Part shown: one piece after another, positions 17,138-26,246 of the stretch
How the letters are laid out: every line of letters begins with the position of its first letter
Position numbering within the stretch: the first letter of the stretch is position 1
Assembly (NCBI GenBank): GCA_021817005.1
Contig: JAKAWJ010000010.1
Coordinates: 1-55,759 of the forward strand
Reading direction: 5' to 3'
Length of the DNA: 55,759 nt
Origin: an archaeon
GTDB lineage: Archaea > Thermoproteota > Thermoprotei_A > Marsarchaeales > Marsarchaeaceae
Notes under the pieces: generated by a model
What the model saw: the letters and a program-made list of their open reading frames with translations, nothing else
Told to the model about the DNA's origin: nothing
Databases searched by the model: none
Made by a program: the position numbers and the translations under genes

Positions 17138-18157
17138 ATGAGTGTCGCAATACGGAGCCTTAACAAAAGGTTTGGAGACCTGCAGGTTCTGAAAGACGTA
17201 GAACTAGAGGTTTCGAAGGGGGAGCTTTTCTCGGTGGTTGGGCCGTCGGGCTCTGGGAAGACCACACTTCTCAGGGTTGTAGCCGGGCTGGAGACTCAAG
17301 ATGGCGGTCATGTCTACATCGACGGAAAGCTGTCAGATAAGCTAACGCCTGCCAAAAGAAACGTGGGCATGGTCTTTCAAAACTACGCTCTCTACCCAAA
17401 CAAGACCGTAGCAGAGAATATCGCATCGCCACTCCTTGCCAAAGGTGTTGCAAGATCTAAGGCGCTCGATGAAGCTGCCGAAATGGCGAAGCGGCTGGGA
17501 ATAGAAACTGCACTTGATAGGAAGCCAGGCGAGATTTCGGGCGGTCAGCAGCAGCGAGTGGCGCTGGCGAGGGCGCTTGTTAAGAAGCCCACCGCCTTCT
17601 TGCTCGACGAGCCGCTATCGAACCTTGACGCGCAGCTTCGATTTTCCGCGCGGAAATTCGTAAGGGAGCTTCAGAGGGACTTTGGCATCACAACAATTTA
17701 TGTGACTCACGACCAAGCCGAGGCGCTCTCGATTTCCGACCGGATCGCGATATTGGACAAGGGTGTTATACTTCAGGTTGGAACTCCCTTGGAAATTTAC
17801 AGGGAGCCCGCAAACGAGTTTGTGGCCAACTTTATCGGATATCCCCCATTGAATACGGTCCGGATGGAGATCGTCGGAAAGTCAATACATTTTAGGCACG
17901 TTCCTCCTTCGGGGGCAAAACACGTTGGTATCAGGCCTGAAGCGATTGTACTGGGCAGCGGGCCGAACCGAGCGAAGGTGATCTCTAGCGAGTTCAGTGG
18001 TCGCGAATCTATCGTTTACTTGGACATGGAAGGTGAGGAATTAAGGGCGCTCTCAAGAAACGGAAAAATTCCAAGGGGAGGCGAGACGATAGATTTTTCG
18101 ATCGCTGAAGAGGGCGTGATGTGGTTCGATGCCAAGGGTATGAGATTGGTTGGCTGA
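17138..18157 (+). CDS. Sugar ABC transporter ATP-binding protein, MalK/UgpC type
   Basis: All motifs are intact: Walker A GPSGSGKTT, Q-loop (GMVFQNYALYPNKTV), signature ISGGQQQRVALARAL, Walker B AFLLDEPLSNLDAQ, and the switch His in YVTHDQAEALS. From about residue 235 there is an OB-fold (TOBE-like) regulatory domain with the segment HVGIRPEAIVLG. The length is 339 residues. ATG 17138 is clear. The stop overlaps the permease start by 8 bases. It powers uptake of the sugar bound by the preceding protein. Confidence 0.92.
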   Translation: MSVAIRSLNKRFGDLQVLKDVELEVSKGELFSVVGPSGSGKTTLLRVVAGLETQDGGHVYIDGKLSDKLTPAKRNVGMVFQNYALYPNKTVAENIASPLLAKGVARSKALDEAAEMAKRLGIETALDRKPGEISGGQQQRVALARALVKKPTAFLLDEPLSNLDAQLRFSARKFVRELQRDFGITTIYVTHDQAEALSISDRIAILDKGVILQVGTPLEIYREPANEFVANFIGYPPLNTVRMEIVGKSIHFRHVPPSGAKHVGIRPEAIVLGSGPNRAKVISSEFSGRESIVYLDMEGEELRALSRNGKIPRGGETIDFSIAEEGVMWFDAKGMRLVG

Positions 18158-19868
18158 TCGGATATTCTATTTTCCGGCGTTTTTCTACTTGGTGCTCTTT
18201 GCGATAGTACCCTTCGCCCTGTCCATCTACTTTTCTGCACCAAGCGGCGAGCTTTCCTCATACGTAGCGCTGTTCAGCTCATCCCAGACGCTGCGGTTTC
18301 TCGAGAACACCCTTATCTTTTCGTTCGGCAGCGCGACGTTTGCCGTTGTGCTGGGCACGGCGCTAGCGATTTTTGTAGACTCGCTAGTCCGCGGCCGGCG
18401 GCTCTTTTCGCTGCTCGCCTACCTTCCGTATACCATTCCGTTTACGGCCGCGGCTCTCGTCTGGATTACCATCTATGACCCCATTAATGGCCCTGCTGAC
18501 TATTTGCTACGGCTGCTCGGATTTCACGCAGTCGACTGGCTGGGACAGCCCTCACTCGTGATTTACAGCGTTACGATAGTAAGCATCTGGACGAGCATAC
18601 CCCTTGCCTTCCTAGTCGTGCTCGCAGGACTGTCTTCGGTACCGGCTCACCTCAAGGAAGCCGCGAAAGTAGATGGCGTTGGGGTATCAGATTATTATAC
18701 TTCGATTGCAATGCCAATGGCAAAGGGTGCGATTCTCACCGCGTTCCTCCTGACGCTCATCATCGCCTTCGGCAACTTCGACCTGCCATACATACTTAAC
18801 GAGGGTTACTCCTATGCAGTTGCAACGCTCCCTTTGGTTGTATATTTCCAGATTTTTTACGCAAACGAGGTTGCCCAAGGGCTAGCCTCTGGAATCATTC
18901 TCACGGCGATAGTGAGCATATTCTCTTATCTTCTTATCCGAGTTACGCTATCGCAGGGTAAAATCGGTAAGAGAGGGTCTGGAGCGACAGGCGCTCGGTT
19001 GACTGTGCCGCGTGCGCTCAAGATTGCGTTTCGACCGCTTATTTACATAGTTTCTGCTTTGACTCTGGTTTTTCTCCTCTTTCCGGTTTACTGGATGGGA
19101 CTGATTGCGACAAGGCCGGACAGCCTGAACCTCTACAATCCTCCGCTATTCTGGCCGAAAGCCGCGTCCCTTGTAACCTTTGTAGCAACTGCAGTGCAGG
19201 CCGAGCCCTACCTCATAACCACGTTCGTAGTCTCTCTTTCGGTAATGGCGCTCACTCTGATCCTGGCCGCGCCAGCTGCCTTCGCTGTAGCAAGGCGAAG
19301 GAAGAGGTGGCTGCTTTTTCTTTCGATCTATCTCTTTAGCCTGCCATCCACCACATTCGTGTTCGGCGCTTATTATATGATATACAAGGTTGGTCTGCTG
19401 AACACGTGGATCGCCCTTATACTCACTTATCCAATCTTTACGCTTCCATTCGCGATCTGGACTCTCAGCAACTTTTACAATTCTCTTCCAAAGACATTCG
19501 AAGAAGCGGCTCATATAGACGGCTATTCCCCGATACGCGCATTCTACAGAGTTGTCATGCCGCTTGCTAGGCCGGGGCTGTTCGCAACTGCGCTCCTGTC
19601 GTTCGTTTTCTCGTGGCACCTCCTCTTGTTTCCGCTCGTGTTATCGGAGACCCCCTATCAGTTTAATTTTCCTCCGACCGGATCATTCGCTGTCACCAAT
19701 TTCGCTGCGCTGTTTGACCCCACGAGTTTCGGTTCTACTGTGGGCGCAAACCTGTGGGCGCAGGTTGGTTCGGCTGGAATAATCGTTGCAGTTCCGGTAA
19801 TCGTTCTGGCGCTCGCAGCCCAGAACTACCTTTTGAGGGGGCTCTACTCCGGAGGCACCAAAGGTTGA
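18150..19868 (+). CDS. Fused sugar ABC permease (MalF-like plus MalG-like in one chain)
   Basis: This 572-residue protein contains two complete permease units. The first spans about residues 5-270 with the coupling loop EAAKVDGVGVSDYYTSIAMP near residue 170; the second spans about 290-570 with EEAAHIDGYSPIRAFYRVVM near 450. Each has about six membrane helices. Usually these are two separate proteins. The joint is a short basic linker (GKIGKRGSGATGARLTVP). No internal stop interrupts the frame. TTG 18150 overlaps the ATPase stop by 8 bases. It forms the membrane channel of the sugar importer and may work as a single chain. Confidence 0.9.
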   Translation: MADRIFYFPAFFYLVLFAIVPFALSIYFSAPSGELSSYVALFSSSQTLRFLENTLIFSFGSATFAVVLGTALAIFVDSLVRGRRLFSLLAYLPYTIPFTAAALVWITIYDPINGPADYLLRLLGFHAVDWLGQPSLVIYSVTIVSIWTSIPLAFLVVLAGLSSVPAHLKEAAKVDGVGVSDYYTSIAMPMAKGAILTAFLLTLIIAFGNFDLPYILNEGYSYAVATLPLVVYFQIFYANEVAQGLASGIILTAIVSIFSYLLIRVTLSQGKIGKRGSGATGARLTVPRALKIAFRPLIYIVSALTLVFLLFPVYWMGLIATRPDSLNLYNPPLFWPKAASLVTFVATAVQAEPYLITTFVVSLSVMALTLILAAPAAFAVARRRKRWLLFLSIYLFSLPSTTFVFGAYYMIYKVGLLNTWIALILTYPIFTLPFAIWTLSNFYNSLPKTFEEAAHIDGYSPIRAFYRVVMPLARPGLFATALLSFVFSWHLLLFPLVLSETPYQFNFPPTGSFAVTNFAALFDPTSFGSTVGANLWAQVGSAGIIVAVPVIVLALAAQNYLLRGLYSGGTKG

Positions 19869-19936
19869 GAGCCTGAGAACCGGTTATACGGCCCGGGCTT
19901 CCACCCTCTTCTTCCTTTCGAGTTCAAGAGCATACT

Positions 19937-21280
19937 TCAGCTCCTGTAGGGGGAGGCAGGAAGTTCTCCGGCAACTTCTTCTAATTCGTTCCGCTTGATT
20001 TCTGGCGCGAATGCCAATGTGAGCAGAAGCGCGAGTATGATGAAAGCCTCAAAGAAGAGCGTCCCATAGACGAGTCCGTGCGCCGCGATAGGAAGGAAGA
20101 AGAGCGTGCCTATAATGGCTCCGATTCTGCTAACTGCAGTACCTATTCCCTGTGCCCGGGCTCTGAGAGTCGTCGGAAATAACTCTACCGAATAGCCGAA
20201 GCTGAATATTCCGCCGGGCCACTGTTCAAGTGAAGAGTAAAGAATGAATAGCGGCAGAAGGAAGATCGCGTTTATTCTGAGCAAAGCCGGTAACGTGGCA
20301 AGCACGCCCGCCATCACGGCAAACCCGGCGAGGGAAGGTATCCTCCTTCCCCAGATGTCGACGTATTTCATGAGCACAAGATAGGCCAAAATCGGGAAGG
20401 GCGCGCTGATTGCGCCAAAGAGTGCGATTTCGGCTAGGCTCTTGATGCCGTAAAGTGAGTACAGAGTAGCAGAATAGAAGCCCAACCCGTAGGCGCCTAC
20501 GTCGAAGCTGAACCATGTCAGCGTCACGAAGAGAATTTGCCTTCGGTATTTTCGAAAGAGTTCTGAAAAGTCATATGAACCTGCTGCGGGGGCTAGCTCT
20601 CTCGTGCCGCTCACCCTGTTCGATATTGCTTCCGCCTCTGCAGAGCGATTTTTGGACATTAGCCAGCGGGGCGACTCCGGTGCTACGTTTCTTGCTATCA
20701 CAACCGGAATCGCGATTATTCCCCCTGCGGCAAGCGCCGCCCTCCAGGCTATTGATGCGCCCAGACCAAGTGCAAAGTAGTTCACAACTCCTGCAGCCAG
20801 CGTTCCCACCCAGTAGAACATAATTCCGTACATGAGCAGCCTTCCTCTCGAGTTTCTTGGGGCAAATTCAGATATGAGCGTTGAACTGACCGGGTAATCT
20901 CCGCCTATACCTATTCCCATTAGCAATCGGAAAGTTATCAGTTCATAGACGTTCTGAGAAAATGCCGAGAGCACTGCAAACACCACGAAGAAGAGAAGGT
21001 CTGCGCTAAACGCGGTTTTTCTCCCGATTCTATCGGCTAGCCATCCGAATAACAAGCTGCCGACTGCCATACCCACGAGAGCGCTCGTCAGAACCATGGA
21101 ATAGAGCAGTGGGTCTGCCCTTGCCGAAAACCCGAAAGTACCTGCGGCGAGAACAACGCCAAACGCTATCACGCTCAGGTCGTAACCGTCAAGCAGCGCA
21201 CCCATTCCTGCGAGCGAGGAAATCGCCCATTGGGTGCGGGTTGGGCCACGTTCGGTTGCCTGAGTCGGGTCGATGGCCAT
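19937..21280 (-). CDS. MFS carrier, PHS/sugar-porter-like
   Basis: The protein has 12 predicted helices, the loop 2-3 motif GWLADRIGRK, the loop after helix 6 PESPRWLMSKNR, and GIGIGGDYPVSSTLISE in helix 4, which resembles the GGDYPLSA signature of PHS-type phosphate:proton symporters. From ATG 21280 it has 447 residues. ATG 21280 is preferred over 21304 because CTTATTAGG (minus strand of 21304-21312) lies 28 bases upstream. It is divergent from an AbrB-PhoU regulator, which supports phosphate as substrate; sugars or carboxylates cannot be excluded. Confidence 0.85.
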   Translation of the reverse strand: MAIDPTQATERGPTRTQWAISSLAGMGALLDGYDLSVIAFGVVLAAGTFGFSARADPLLYSMVLTSALVGMAVGSLLFGWLADRIGRKTAFSADLLFFVVFAVLSAFSQNVYELITFRLLMGIGIGGDYPVSSTLISEFAPRNSRGRLLMYGIMFYWVGTLAAGVVNYFALGLGASIAWRAALAAGGIIAIPVVIARNVAPESPRWLMSKNRSAEAEAISNRVSGTRELAPAAGSYDFSELFRKYRRQILFVTLTWFSFDVGAYGLGFYSATLYSLYGIKSLAEIALFGAISAPFPILAYLVLMKYVDIWGRRIPSLAGFAVMAGVLATLPALLRINAIFLLPLFILYSSLEQWPGGIFSFGYSVELFPTTLRARAQGIGTAVSRIGAIIGTLFFLPIAAHGLVYGTLFFEAFIILALLLTLAFAPEIKRNELEEVAGELPASPYRS

Positions 21281-21303
21281 CGCAGATATCGTGGTTCCGA
21301 GCA

Positions 21304-21331
21304 CCTAATAAGGAGATAGCCTATAAAGTAT
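21304..21331. promoter_or_regulatory. Divergent promoter region of MFS carrier and PhoU-type regulator
   Basis: CCTAATAAG (21304-21312) fits a minus-strand TATA box for ATG 21280. CTATAAAGTAT (21321-21331) fits a plus-strand TATA box for ATG 21346. The two promoters are back to back within 30 bases, so one bound regulator could control both genes. Confidence 0.5.
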
Positions 21332-21345
21332 AGTGCGGTCTAGAC

Positions 21346-22326
21346 ATGGACTCAAGGAGGTTGCAGAAGATGGGCAGGTCGACCCTTGTCGTCTCTCTCC
21401 CAAGGTCGTGGATTGAGCGCACAGGCCTCCACAAGGGGAGCTTGGTAGAGGTGAGAGACTCTGCAGAAGGCGGCCTTCTGGTTTTTCCCTCGGGACTGGA
21501 AGAGGGCTCGGCCAAGGAGTATATTATAAGGCTTGACACCCAGCATGACCCGCCAACCGATTCTGTGGCTGACGAAATAATGGGCGCTTACCTTCTGGGC
21601 ATGAGCTCAATCCGGATTGAGGCTGATGCCGAGATCCCTACGGCCGAACGCTCCCGTATTCTGGGCGTAATCAGGGGGCTCGCGGGCTTGGAAGTAGTAG
21701 ATGAGAACTCAAACGCGATCACAGCACAGTTTCTTCTGGATATGCGCGCTGTGCAGCCTCAGGTGATTATGAAGAGAATGAGTTCTCTTGTAAGGGGGAT
21801 GGTTGCGGATGTGTTAAAGACCTCTGGAGACAAGGCGCGCCTGTCAACCACCATTTCGGACAGGGACAGCGAAGTCAACCGCATGTATTTCCTGAGCGTG
21901 CGGCTTGTGCGAGCAGCATCCCTTAACCCGAGGCTTGCGTCTGCCTTCGGCTTGCGGATTATCGATTGTCTTGACTACAGGGTCGCTGCTATTTCGATTG
22001 AGAATACGGGCGACACTTGCATAGAGCTTGAGCGCCTGCTAGGTAGAAGAGCGAAGACTCCTGAGACGCTCCTTAGATTTCTGGATGCAGTGCGAACTGA
22101 AGTGGACGCGCTTCAAGAATCTACTCTGTCGTCTCTAGTCGAAAGGGATTATATGTTATCAAAACGAGCGCTCGGTCTGTATGACCGCCTGATGAGGACT
22201 ACCACAGACTTCAGGGAAAGGCATACGCTTTCTCCGGTCGTTCTGCGTGCGATTGAGCTCACTGAGAGAATACTCATGTACCAGCGCGACATTGCAGACC
22301 TCGTGTCCCCGAGTCCCCGTGCCTAA
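21346..22326 (+). CDS. AbrB/SpoVT domain plus PhoU-like domain regulator
   Basis: Residues 1-50 are a swapped-hairpin AbrB DNA-binding domain with the archaeal signature MDSRRLQKMGRSTLVVSLPR, and from about residue 110 onward come two PhoU-like helical repeats (for example RMSSLVRGMVADVL). This archaeal architecture is associated with phosphate-uptake control. ATG 21346 gives the conserved first residues; the AAGGAGG further in (21354-21360) is coding. It is divergent from the MFS carrier and is probably its regulator. Length 326 residues, normal for the family. Confidence 0.88.
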   Translation: MDSRRLQKMGRSTLVVSLPRSWIERTGLHKGSLVEVRDSAEGGLLVFPSGLEEGSAKEYIIRLDTQHDPPTDSVADEIMGAYLLGMSSIRIEADAEIPTAERSRILGVIRGLAGLEVVDENSNAITAQFLLDMRAVQPQVIMKRMSSLVRGMVADVLKTSGDKARLSTTISDRDSEVNRMYFLSVRLVRAASLNPRLASAFGLRIIDCLDYRVAAISIENTGDTCIELERLLGRRAKTPETLLRFLDAVRTEVDALQESTLSSLVERDYMLSKRALGLYDRLMRTTTDFRERHTLSPVVLRAIELTERILMYQRDIADLVSPSPRA

Positions 22327-22467
22327 GCTGAGGCGCTCTGGGCACTTTTTGTTTCAGGGCTTGGAAATCATGCGTTTCCGCGCGCTTTACACGCGGCCAC
22401 AACCGGGCTCCTAGGCACATGTCACTTGAGGTGGACAGAAAAGGGCTGGCCAAGCTCTCCCGCAAGT

Positions 22468-22476
22468 GCTATAACT
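22468..22476 (+). promoter_or_regulatory. TATA-like box for msrA
   Basis: GCTATAACT is centred about 31 bases before ATG 22503 and fixes that ATG rather than the longer upstream frame as the start. Confidence 0.5.
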
Positions 22477-22502
22477 GCGCTACTGCTTTGCCGAGTGTGA
22501 CC

Positions 22503-23054
22503 ATGACAGCCAAGACCAAAGTTGAAGTTGCTACGTTTGGAGGTGGATGCTTCTGGTGCACCGAAGCCGTGTTTTCACAGCTAAAAGGAGTGCTCAAGGT
22601 AGAGCCCGGCTACTCGGGTGGGCACGTTTCCAATCCTTCATACGAAGAAGTTTGCACCGGGAGGACTGGTCACGCAGAGGTTTCGCAGGTGACGTTCGAT
22701 CCTGCAGTAATTAGCTACAGGGACCTGCTCAGCGTCTTCTTTTCAGTTCATGACCCCACCACTTTGAACAGGCAGGGGGGCGATGAGGGAGAGCAGTACC
22801 GATCGGTGATCTTCTATCACGGGGAAGACCAGCGACGCGAAGCCGAGGAAGCTATACGTGAGCTAGAGGAGCAAGGGGTTTTCTCAAATCCGATAGTTAC
22901 GCAGCTCGTCCCGTTTAGGGCGTTCTACAGGGCGGAGGATTACCACATAAGGTATTACGAGAGAAACCCCGAAAAGGCCTACTGCCGCGCGGTAATCAGC
23001 CCCAAGCTCGTAAAACTCAGGGAACATCACGGCTCAAAAATTCGCTCGAACTGA
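22503..23054 (+). CDS. msrA: Peptide methionine sulfoxide reductase MsrA
   Basis: This enzyme reduces methionine-S-sulfoxide in proteins. The active-site motif GGGCFWCTEAVF (Cys16 catalytic) is followed by GYSGGHVSNPSYEEVCTGRTGHAE and by the HDPTTLNRQGGDEGEQYRS block, all textbook. From ATG 22503 the protein has 183 residues, normal length. The open frame extends upstream to 22419 (MSLEVDRKG), but that part has no homology and overlaps the TATA box. Resolving cysteines may be Cys19 or the C-terminal Cys in AYCRAV. It stands alone, an oxidative-stress repair gene. Confidence 0.93.
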   Translation: MTAKTKVEVATFGGGCFWCTEAVFSQLKGVLKVEPGYSGGHVSNPSYEEVCTGRTGHAEVSQVTFDPAVISYRDLLSVFFSVHDPTTLNRQGGDEGEQYRSVIFYHGEDQRREAEEAIRELEEQGVFSNPIVTQLVPFRAFYRAEDYHIRYYERNPEKAYCRAVISPKLVKLREHHGSKIRSN

Positions 23055-23159
23055 ATGAGGGGAAAGGCGCGGCGGGGCATAACCCATGCAGCCTCCCTGA
23101 TCAATCTGGCATGGGTTCACGCGATAATAGAGGATTTCTGCCTGAAGCCTCCCGAGTAG
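23055..23159 (+). CDS. Possible mini-ORF directly after msrA
   Basis: ATG 23055 follows the MsrA stop without a gap and opens a 34-codon frame with an amphipathic middle (AASLINLAWVHAIIEDF). It could be a coupled micro-protein or chance. No family is recognised and no independent promoter is visible. Confidence 0.2.
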   Translation: MRGKARRGITHAASLINLAWVHAIIEDFCLKPPE

Positions 23160-23201
23160 CTGTTTGGTAAGCTTTATCAAATTCGCCTCGTCAATTGATA
23201 T

Positions 23202-23534
23202 ATGAGCACGTTTTATTTCAGGAGTTACAATCGCACAGTCGGGCGAGCGGACACTCTTGAGCAATTGCAGAAGGAGATGGACCGGCTCATAAAGGAAGAT
23301 ATTGGGTGCGTAGAGTATCACGTAAAAGAGGGCCATATTGCATTTTGGGTTCGAAGCTCGGGTTACCCGGAGCTCGCGAACAGTCTTGCAAGAGCCCACG
23401 GTTCGGTCGAAGCCAGCGCGATGATTAAGGACTACCTGAACAGGCGAACTACCGGTGCATTGGGTGGATTGCCTCAGGGAGGCACGCGAGGAACTGCAAC
23501 CGGTGTCGGTCCGAAAAAACCGCGCCAGAGATAA
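23202..23534 (+). CDS. Small conserved-type protein, possibly DUF5752-like C-terminal pattern
   Basis: The 110-residue protein starts STFYFRSYNRTVGRADTLEQ, has CVEYHVKEGHIAFWVR and then YPELANSLARAHGSVEAS. The order 'YH, W, ELA' resembles the end of DUF5752 proteins, which in other archaea accompany alpha-glucan enzymes; here the neighbour on the opposite strand is a glucoamylase. That link is inference. The last 25 residues are Gly/Pro/Lys-rich and probably disordered. CTTTATC at 23172-23178 is 27 bases before ATG 23202, fitting a leaderless transcript. Confidence 0.65.
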   Translation: MSTFYFRSYNRTVGRADTLEQLQKEMDRLIKEDIGCVEYHVKEGHIAFWVRSSGYPELANSLARAHGSVEASAMIKDYLNRRTTGALGGLPQGGTRGTATGVGPKKPRQR

Positions 23535-23536
23535 TT

Positions 23537-25927
23537 TCATTTTCGAAGCTCTACCGTGTAGTCACGTCCCTCCCAGGCCCCTGAATCCATCCACTGGAAC
23601 GTAAATTTGATTTCTCTTGCGTCCCGCGGGAGGTCGGACGGCTTTATGTCAACGTAGTGTATCCCAACTGAGGTAGGCTGGGATTTCTGGTCAATGGGGT
23701 TTTTCCAGTTGTCGCCTGACCAGTGCAGCGTAAACGGCGAGTAGCCGAGTATGCGTAGCTGCGAATCGTTCGGAATGCTTGGGGGTTGCCTGTTGGGCTT
23801 CCAGATTTCGAGATGTGGTCCCTCACGTGGGACATTCCTGTTTGCATAGCGCTCGGCCACTGGTTGTATTATATCAACCCCTTTTCCGTCAGCGATTGAG
23901 CGAAGGAGTTTCAGGTATTCTGCATGCGCCCACATCAAAGGCATAGCAGAGCCCGTAGGACCTCCCTTGTACATATGGGCAGCCGGCAGGTCCTCCTCGT
24001 CCCAGACCTGTTCCGGGATGAGCCCGGTTGACGACGCGAAGTTCTCGAGTGCCCTGAGGTAGGCGAGAGCGGGACGTCCAGATATGAGCTCGAACATGCC
24101 TCGTTCTCCGGTGAGAAGCGGCCAGGCTCTACCGATGCCGTAGCCCTCGTAAGGCAGGCCGTTCTTACCCTGACCATAGCCGTCGTGGTTGTACCTGTGC
24201 CAGCAGGGACCTGAAGGAGTTTCGACTCTGAGCACGCTGTCCAGAACTTTTACTGAGTCCAGGATTACTGGGTCGTCTGGCCTGCGAATTCCATAGCGGA
24301 CAAGCTCAAGGAATCCCCCGTCTACTATTTCATTTGCGGGATAGGTATTGCGCTCTCCAGGAGGCTGATTCGCAAGCACAATCTGCCCCGTATCCGGGCT
24401 CTCGGTGGGAACCGGATTGTACGGGCTTGCAGGAGTTATCCGGATGTAATGCCTAGAAATTCCCGGGACGAGCTTGCCAGTCTTCGTGACTGTCCAGTCC
24501 TCGATATGGCTCTCAAGGAAATCTGCGTACTCCTCAAGAAACCTGGCTGTAACCTGATTATCCTTCTTTCTGGCAAACTGAGCCGCGCAAATGAGAGATG
24601 AGATCGTGGCCGCCAGCGTCGAGGGCGAGTAACCACTCGCTTCCTCCCAGCGGTCCTGCTGGGTCACCGGACCTTCTCTGATTATAAAAGCCGCCGCTTT
24701 CATAATCATGGGATAGGGATCAACGCTCCAGAGCAATCCATCTCGGTCGAGCTTCCAGGCAAGGATTATGGGAAATGCGGCTTCGTCAAGCTGGACTCCG
24801 CGCCAGTACGGGTCGCCGTCAATCCAAAAATTCTGCGGGAAACCTCCGTTTTCGAGCTGGCTTACTCCAAGGTAGACCAGCGCTTTGAGCGCGGTTTCGC
24901 GATTGCCTGCGGCAAGCAGGCCAGTGACGCTGCTTACGAGGTCTCTCGTCCATACCAAGTGGTAACCTCCCTGGTCGTCGTCGCTTTTCGACTCCCCCCA
25001 TGGTATTGAGAGTGAAGCAATGACTGCTCCGGGGTAGGTCTTGTCTTCGTGAGCCAGAAGAAGGCTGTAGCTCGAGCTGTAGAGATTTCCCCCGTCGCCC
25101 GAGAACCGCCCAAGTGGAAGCATTTTTTCGCACGCCCTGTCCCACTGCTCCACAAATTTTTCGTAAAGTTCACTGAACGGGGAGGCCAGCGTCTGAAAGA
25201 GCACAGTCAGTGCATGGTGGTAGCTCTCGCCCATCGCGAGCACGATGTCGAATTCGGTGCTCGCGCCAGGGACCAGTTCGCCGGTTAAAGCTATGTTGCC
25301 ATTGGGAGCTTCGTCAAACTCCCAGTCCATCTGAAGGTTGGAGGAAATATCAGTCCATCCATCGCTCGCTCCCACATAGCCCACGGAAGTCTTCGAAAAA
25401 GGCAGGCTCGCGGCCAGCGCAAGCCATACGCCGTTCTTTTCCGCAGTGAGCACAGACCTACCTCCTATTTGCACCACTCGCCCGGTATTCCCCCAGCCCC
25501 CGACTTCAAGGTGGGGAGCGCAGAGCACGTAGAGCTTCAGTTTCGACAGGAATTCGGTATCGCCTTCAAGCGTGACGTGCTGAATGAGCGAAGGAGCGTG
25601 GGGATTGGTTATGATCTTCTTTGCAATCGAATACCTCCCTTCTTTGTCGGAATTTCTGACTATGTATCCAAGCGCGTGCTCCGAGACTTTCGAAACAGAA
25701 TGATCCAAGTGTCTTTTCTCTTCGTGAAAGAACGAGGCTCCGTCTGTAACCAAGAGTTCGAGGTCGCGAAGTTGCGGGCGGTCGACCGTGGGGTAATAAA
25801 CCTCTGTCACTATGCCGTTCCAGAGAGTGAACCAGAGCTTGCTGTCAGAAGAGTAGGCCGTTCCCACTCCATCTTTATTGCCTCTCGTCCATCGCGGCTC
25901 GATACCTGGTGCTCCGAACGCCTGCAA
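23537..25927 (-). CDS. Glucoamylase/glucodextranase, glycoside hydrolase family 15
   Basis: The 796-residue enzyme releases glucose from the ends of alpha-glucans. The N-terminal beta-sandwich (about 1-275) starts with GIEPRWTRGNKDGVGTAYS. The (alpha/alpha)6 barrel carries YHLVWTRDLVSSVTG, DRWEEASGYSPST with the proposed acid Glu near residue 426, YGIGRAWPLLTGERG, and IPEQVWDEED with the proposed base Glu near 641. About 100 extra C-terminal residues end in a beta-rich region. There is no signal peptide, so it is probably intracellular and acts on imported oligosaccharides or stored glucan. TTG 25927 is used; CCTATAACT lies about 36 bases upstream. Confidence 0.92.
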   Translation of the reverse strand: MQAFGAPGIEPRWTRGNKDGVGTAYSSDSKLWFTLWNGIVTEVYYPTVDRPQLRDLELLVTDGASFFHEEKRHLDHSVSKVSEHALGYIVRNSDKEGRYSIAKKIITNPHAPSLIQHVTLEGDTEFLSKLKLYVLCAPHLEVGGWGNTGRVVQIGGRSVLTAEKNGVWLALAASLPFSKTSVGYVGASDGWTDISSNLQMDWEFDEAPNGNIALTGELVPGASTEFDIVLAMGESYHHALTVLFQTLASPFSELYEKFVEQWDRACEKMLPLGRFSGDGGNLYSSSYSLLLAHEDKTYPGAVIASLSIPWGESKSDDDQGGYHLVWTRDLVSSVTGLLAAGNRETALKALVYLGVSQLENGGFPQNFWIDGDPYWRGVQLDEAAFPIILAWKLDRDGLLWSVDPYPMIMKAAAFIIREGPVTQQDRWEEASGYSPSTLAATISSLICAAQFARKKDNQVTARFLEEYADFLESHIEDWTVTKTGKLVPGISRHYIRITPASPYNPVPTESPDTGQIVLANQPPGERNTYPANEIVDGGFLELVRYGIRRPDDPVILDSVKVLDSVLRVETPSGPCWHRYNHDGYGQGKNGLPYEGYGIGRAWPLLTGERGMFELISGRPALAYLRALENFASSTGLIPEQVWDEEDLPAAHMYKGGPTGSAMPLMWAHAEYLKLLRSIADGKGVDIIQPVAERYANRNVPREGPHLEIWKPNRQPPSIPNDSQLRILGYSPFTLHWSGDNWKNPIDQKSQPTSVGIHYVDIKPSDLPRDAREIKFTFQWMDSGAWEGRDYTVELRK

Positions 25928-26246
25928 GTGATTGGACCGCGGTCGGAAATCGCGAGTCAGTTATAGGAGGAGCGCTTTCGCTCTGTTTCGGCAGAGCTGG
26001 AGCGCGGGGCAGGTTTGCTGCTGCTCGGCCGATTTGGTTGGTTACGAACCCCGGACAAAAGCACGCGCTGCATAAACCCTGGCCCAATCAAATCGGGCGC
26101 TCTCGGCTTTTGCAGCCCCAAGGCCATCTTCGTGGTGGTTACAGATCCAGTCAGTTCGACAAAGAGCTTTCCTGCAGGCGCCGGATGCCAGAGGTTGCTC
26201 GGTGTTCGTCCGCAAACGGTTTTATTGCTATAGCTCATTTTGACAG
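25928..26246. other. Intergenic region between divergent genes with a promoter for the next gene
   Basis: This 319-base gap holds no credible reading frame. TTTTATT at 26220-26226 is 24 bases before ATG 26247 and is the likely TATA box of the oxidoreductase gene. CCTATAACT on the minus strand (25959-25967) serves the glucoamylase gene. Confidence 0.45.
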
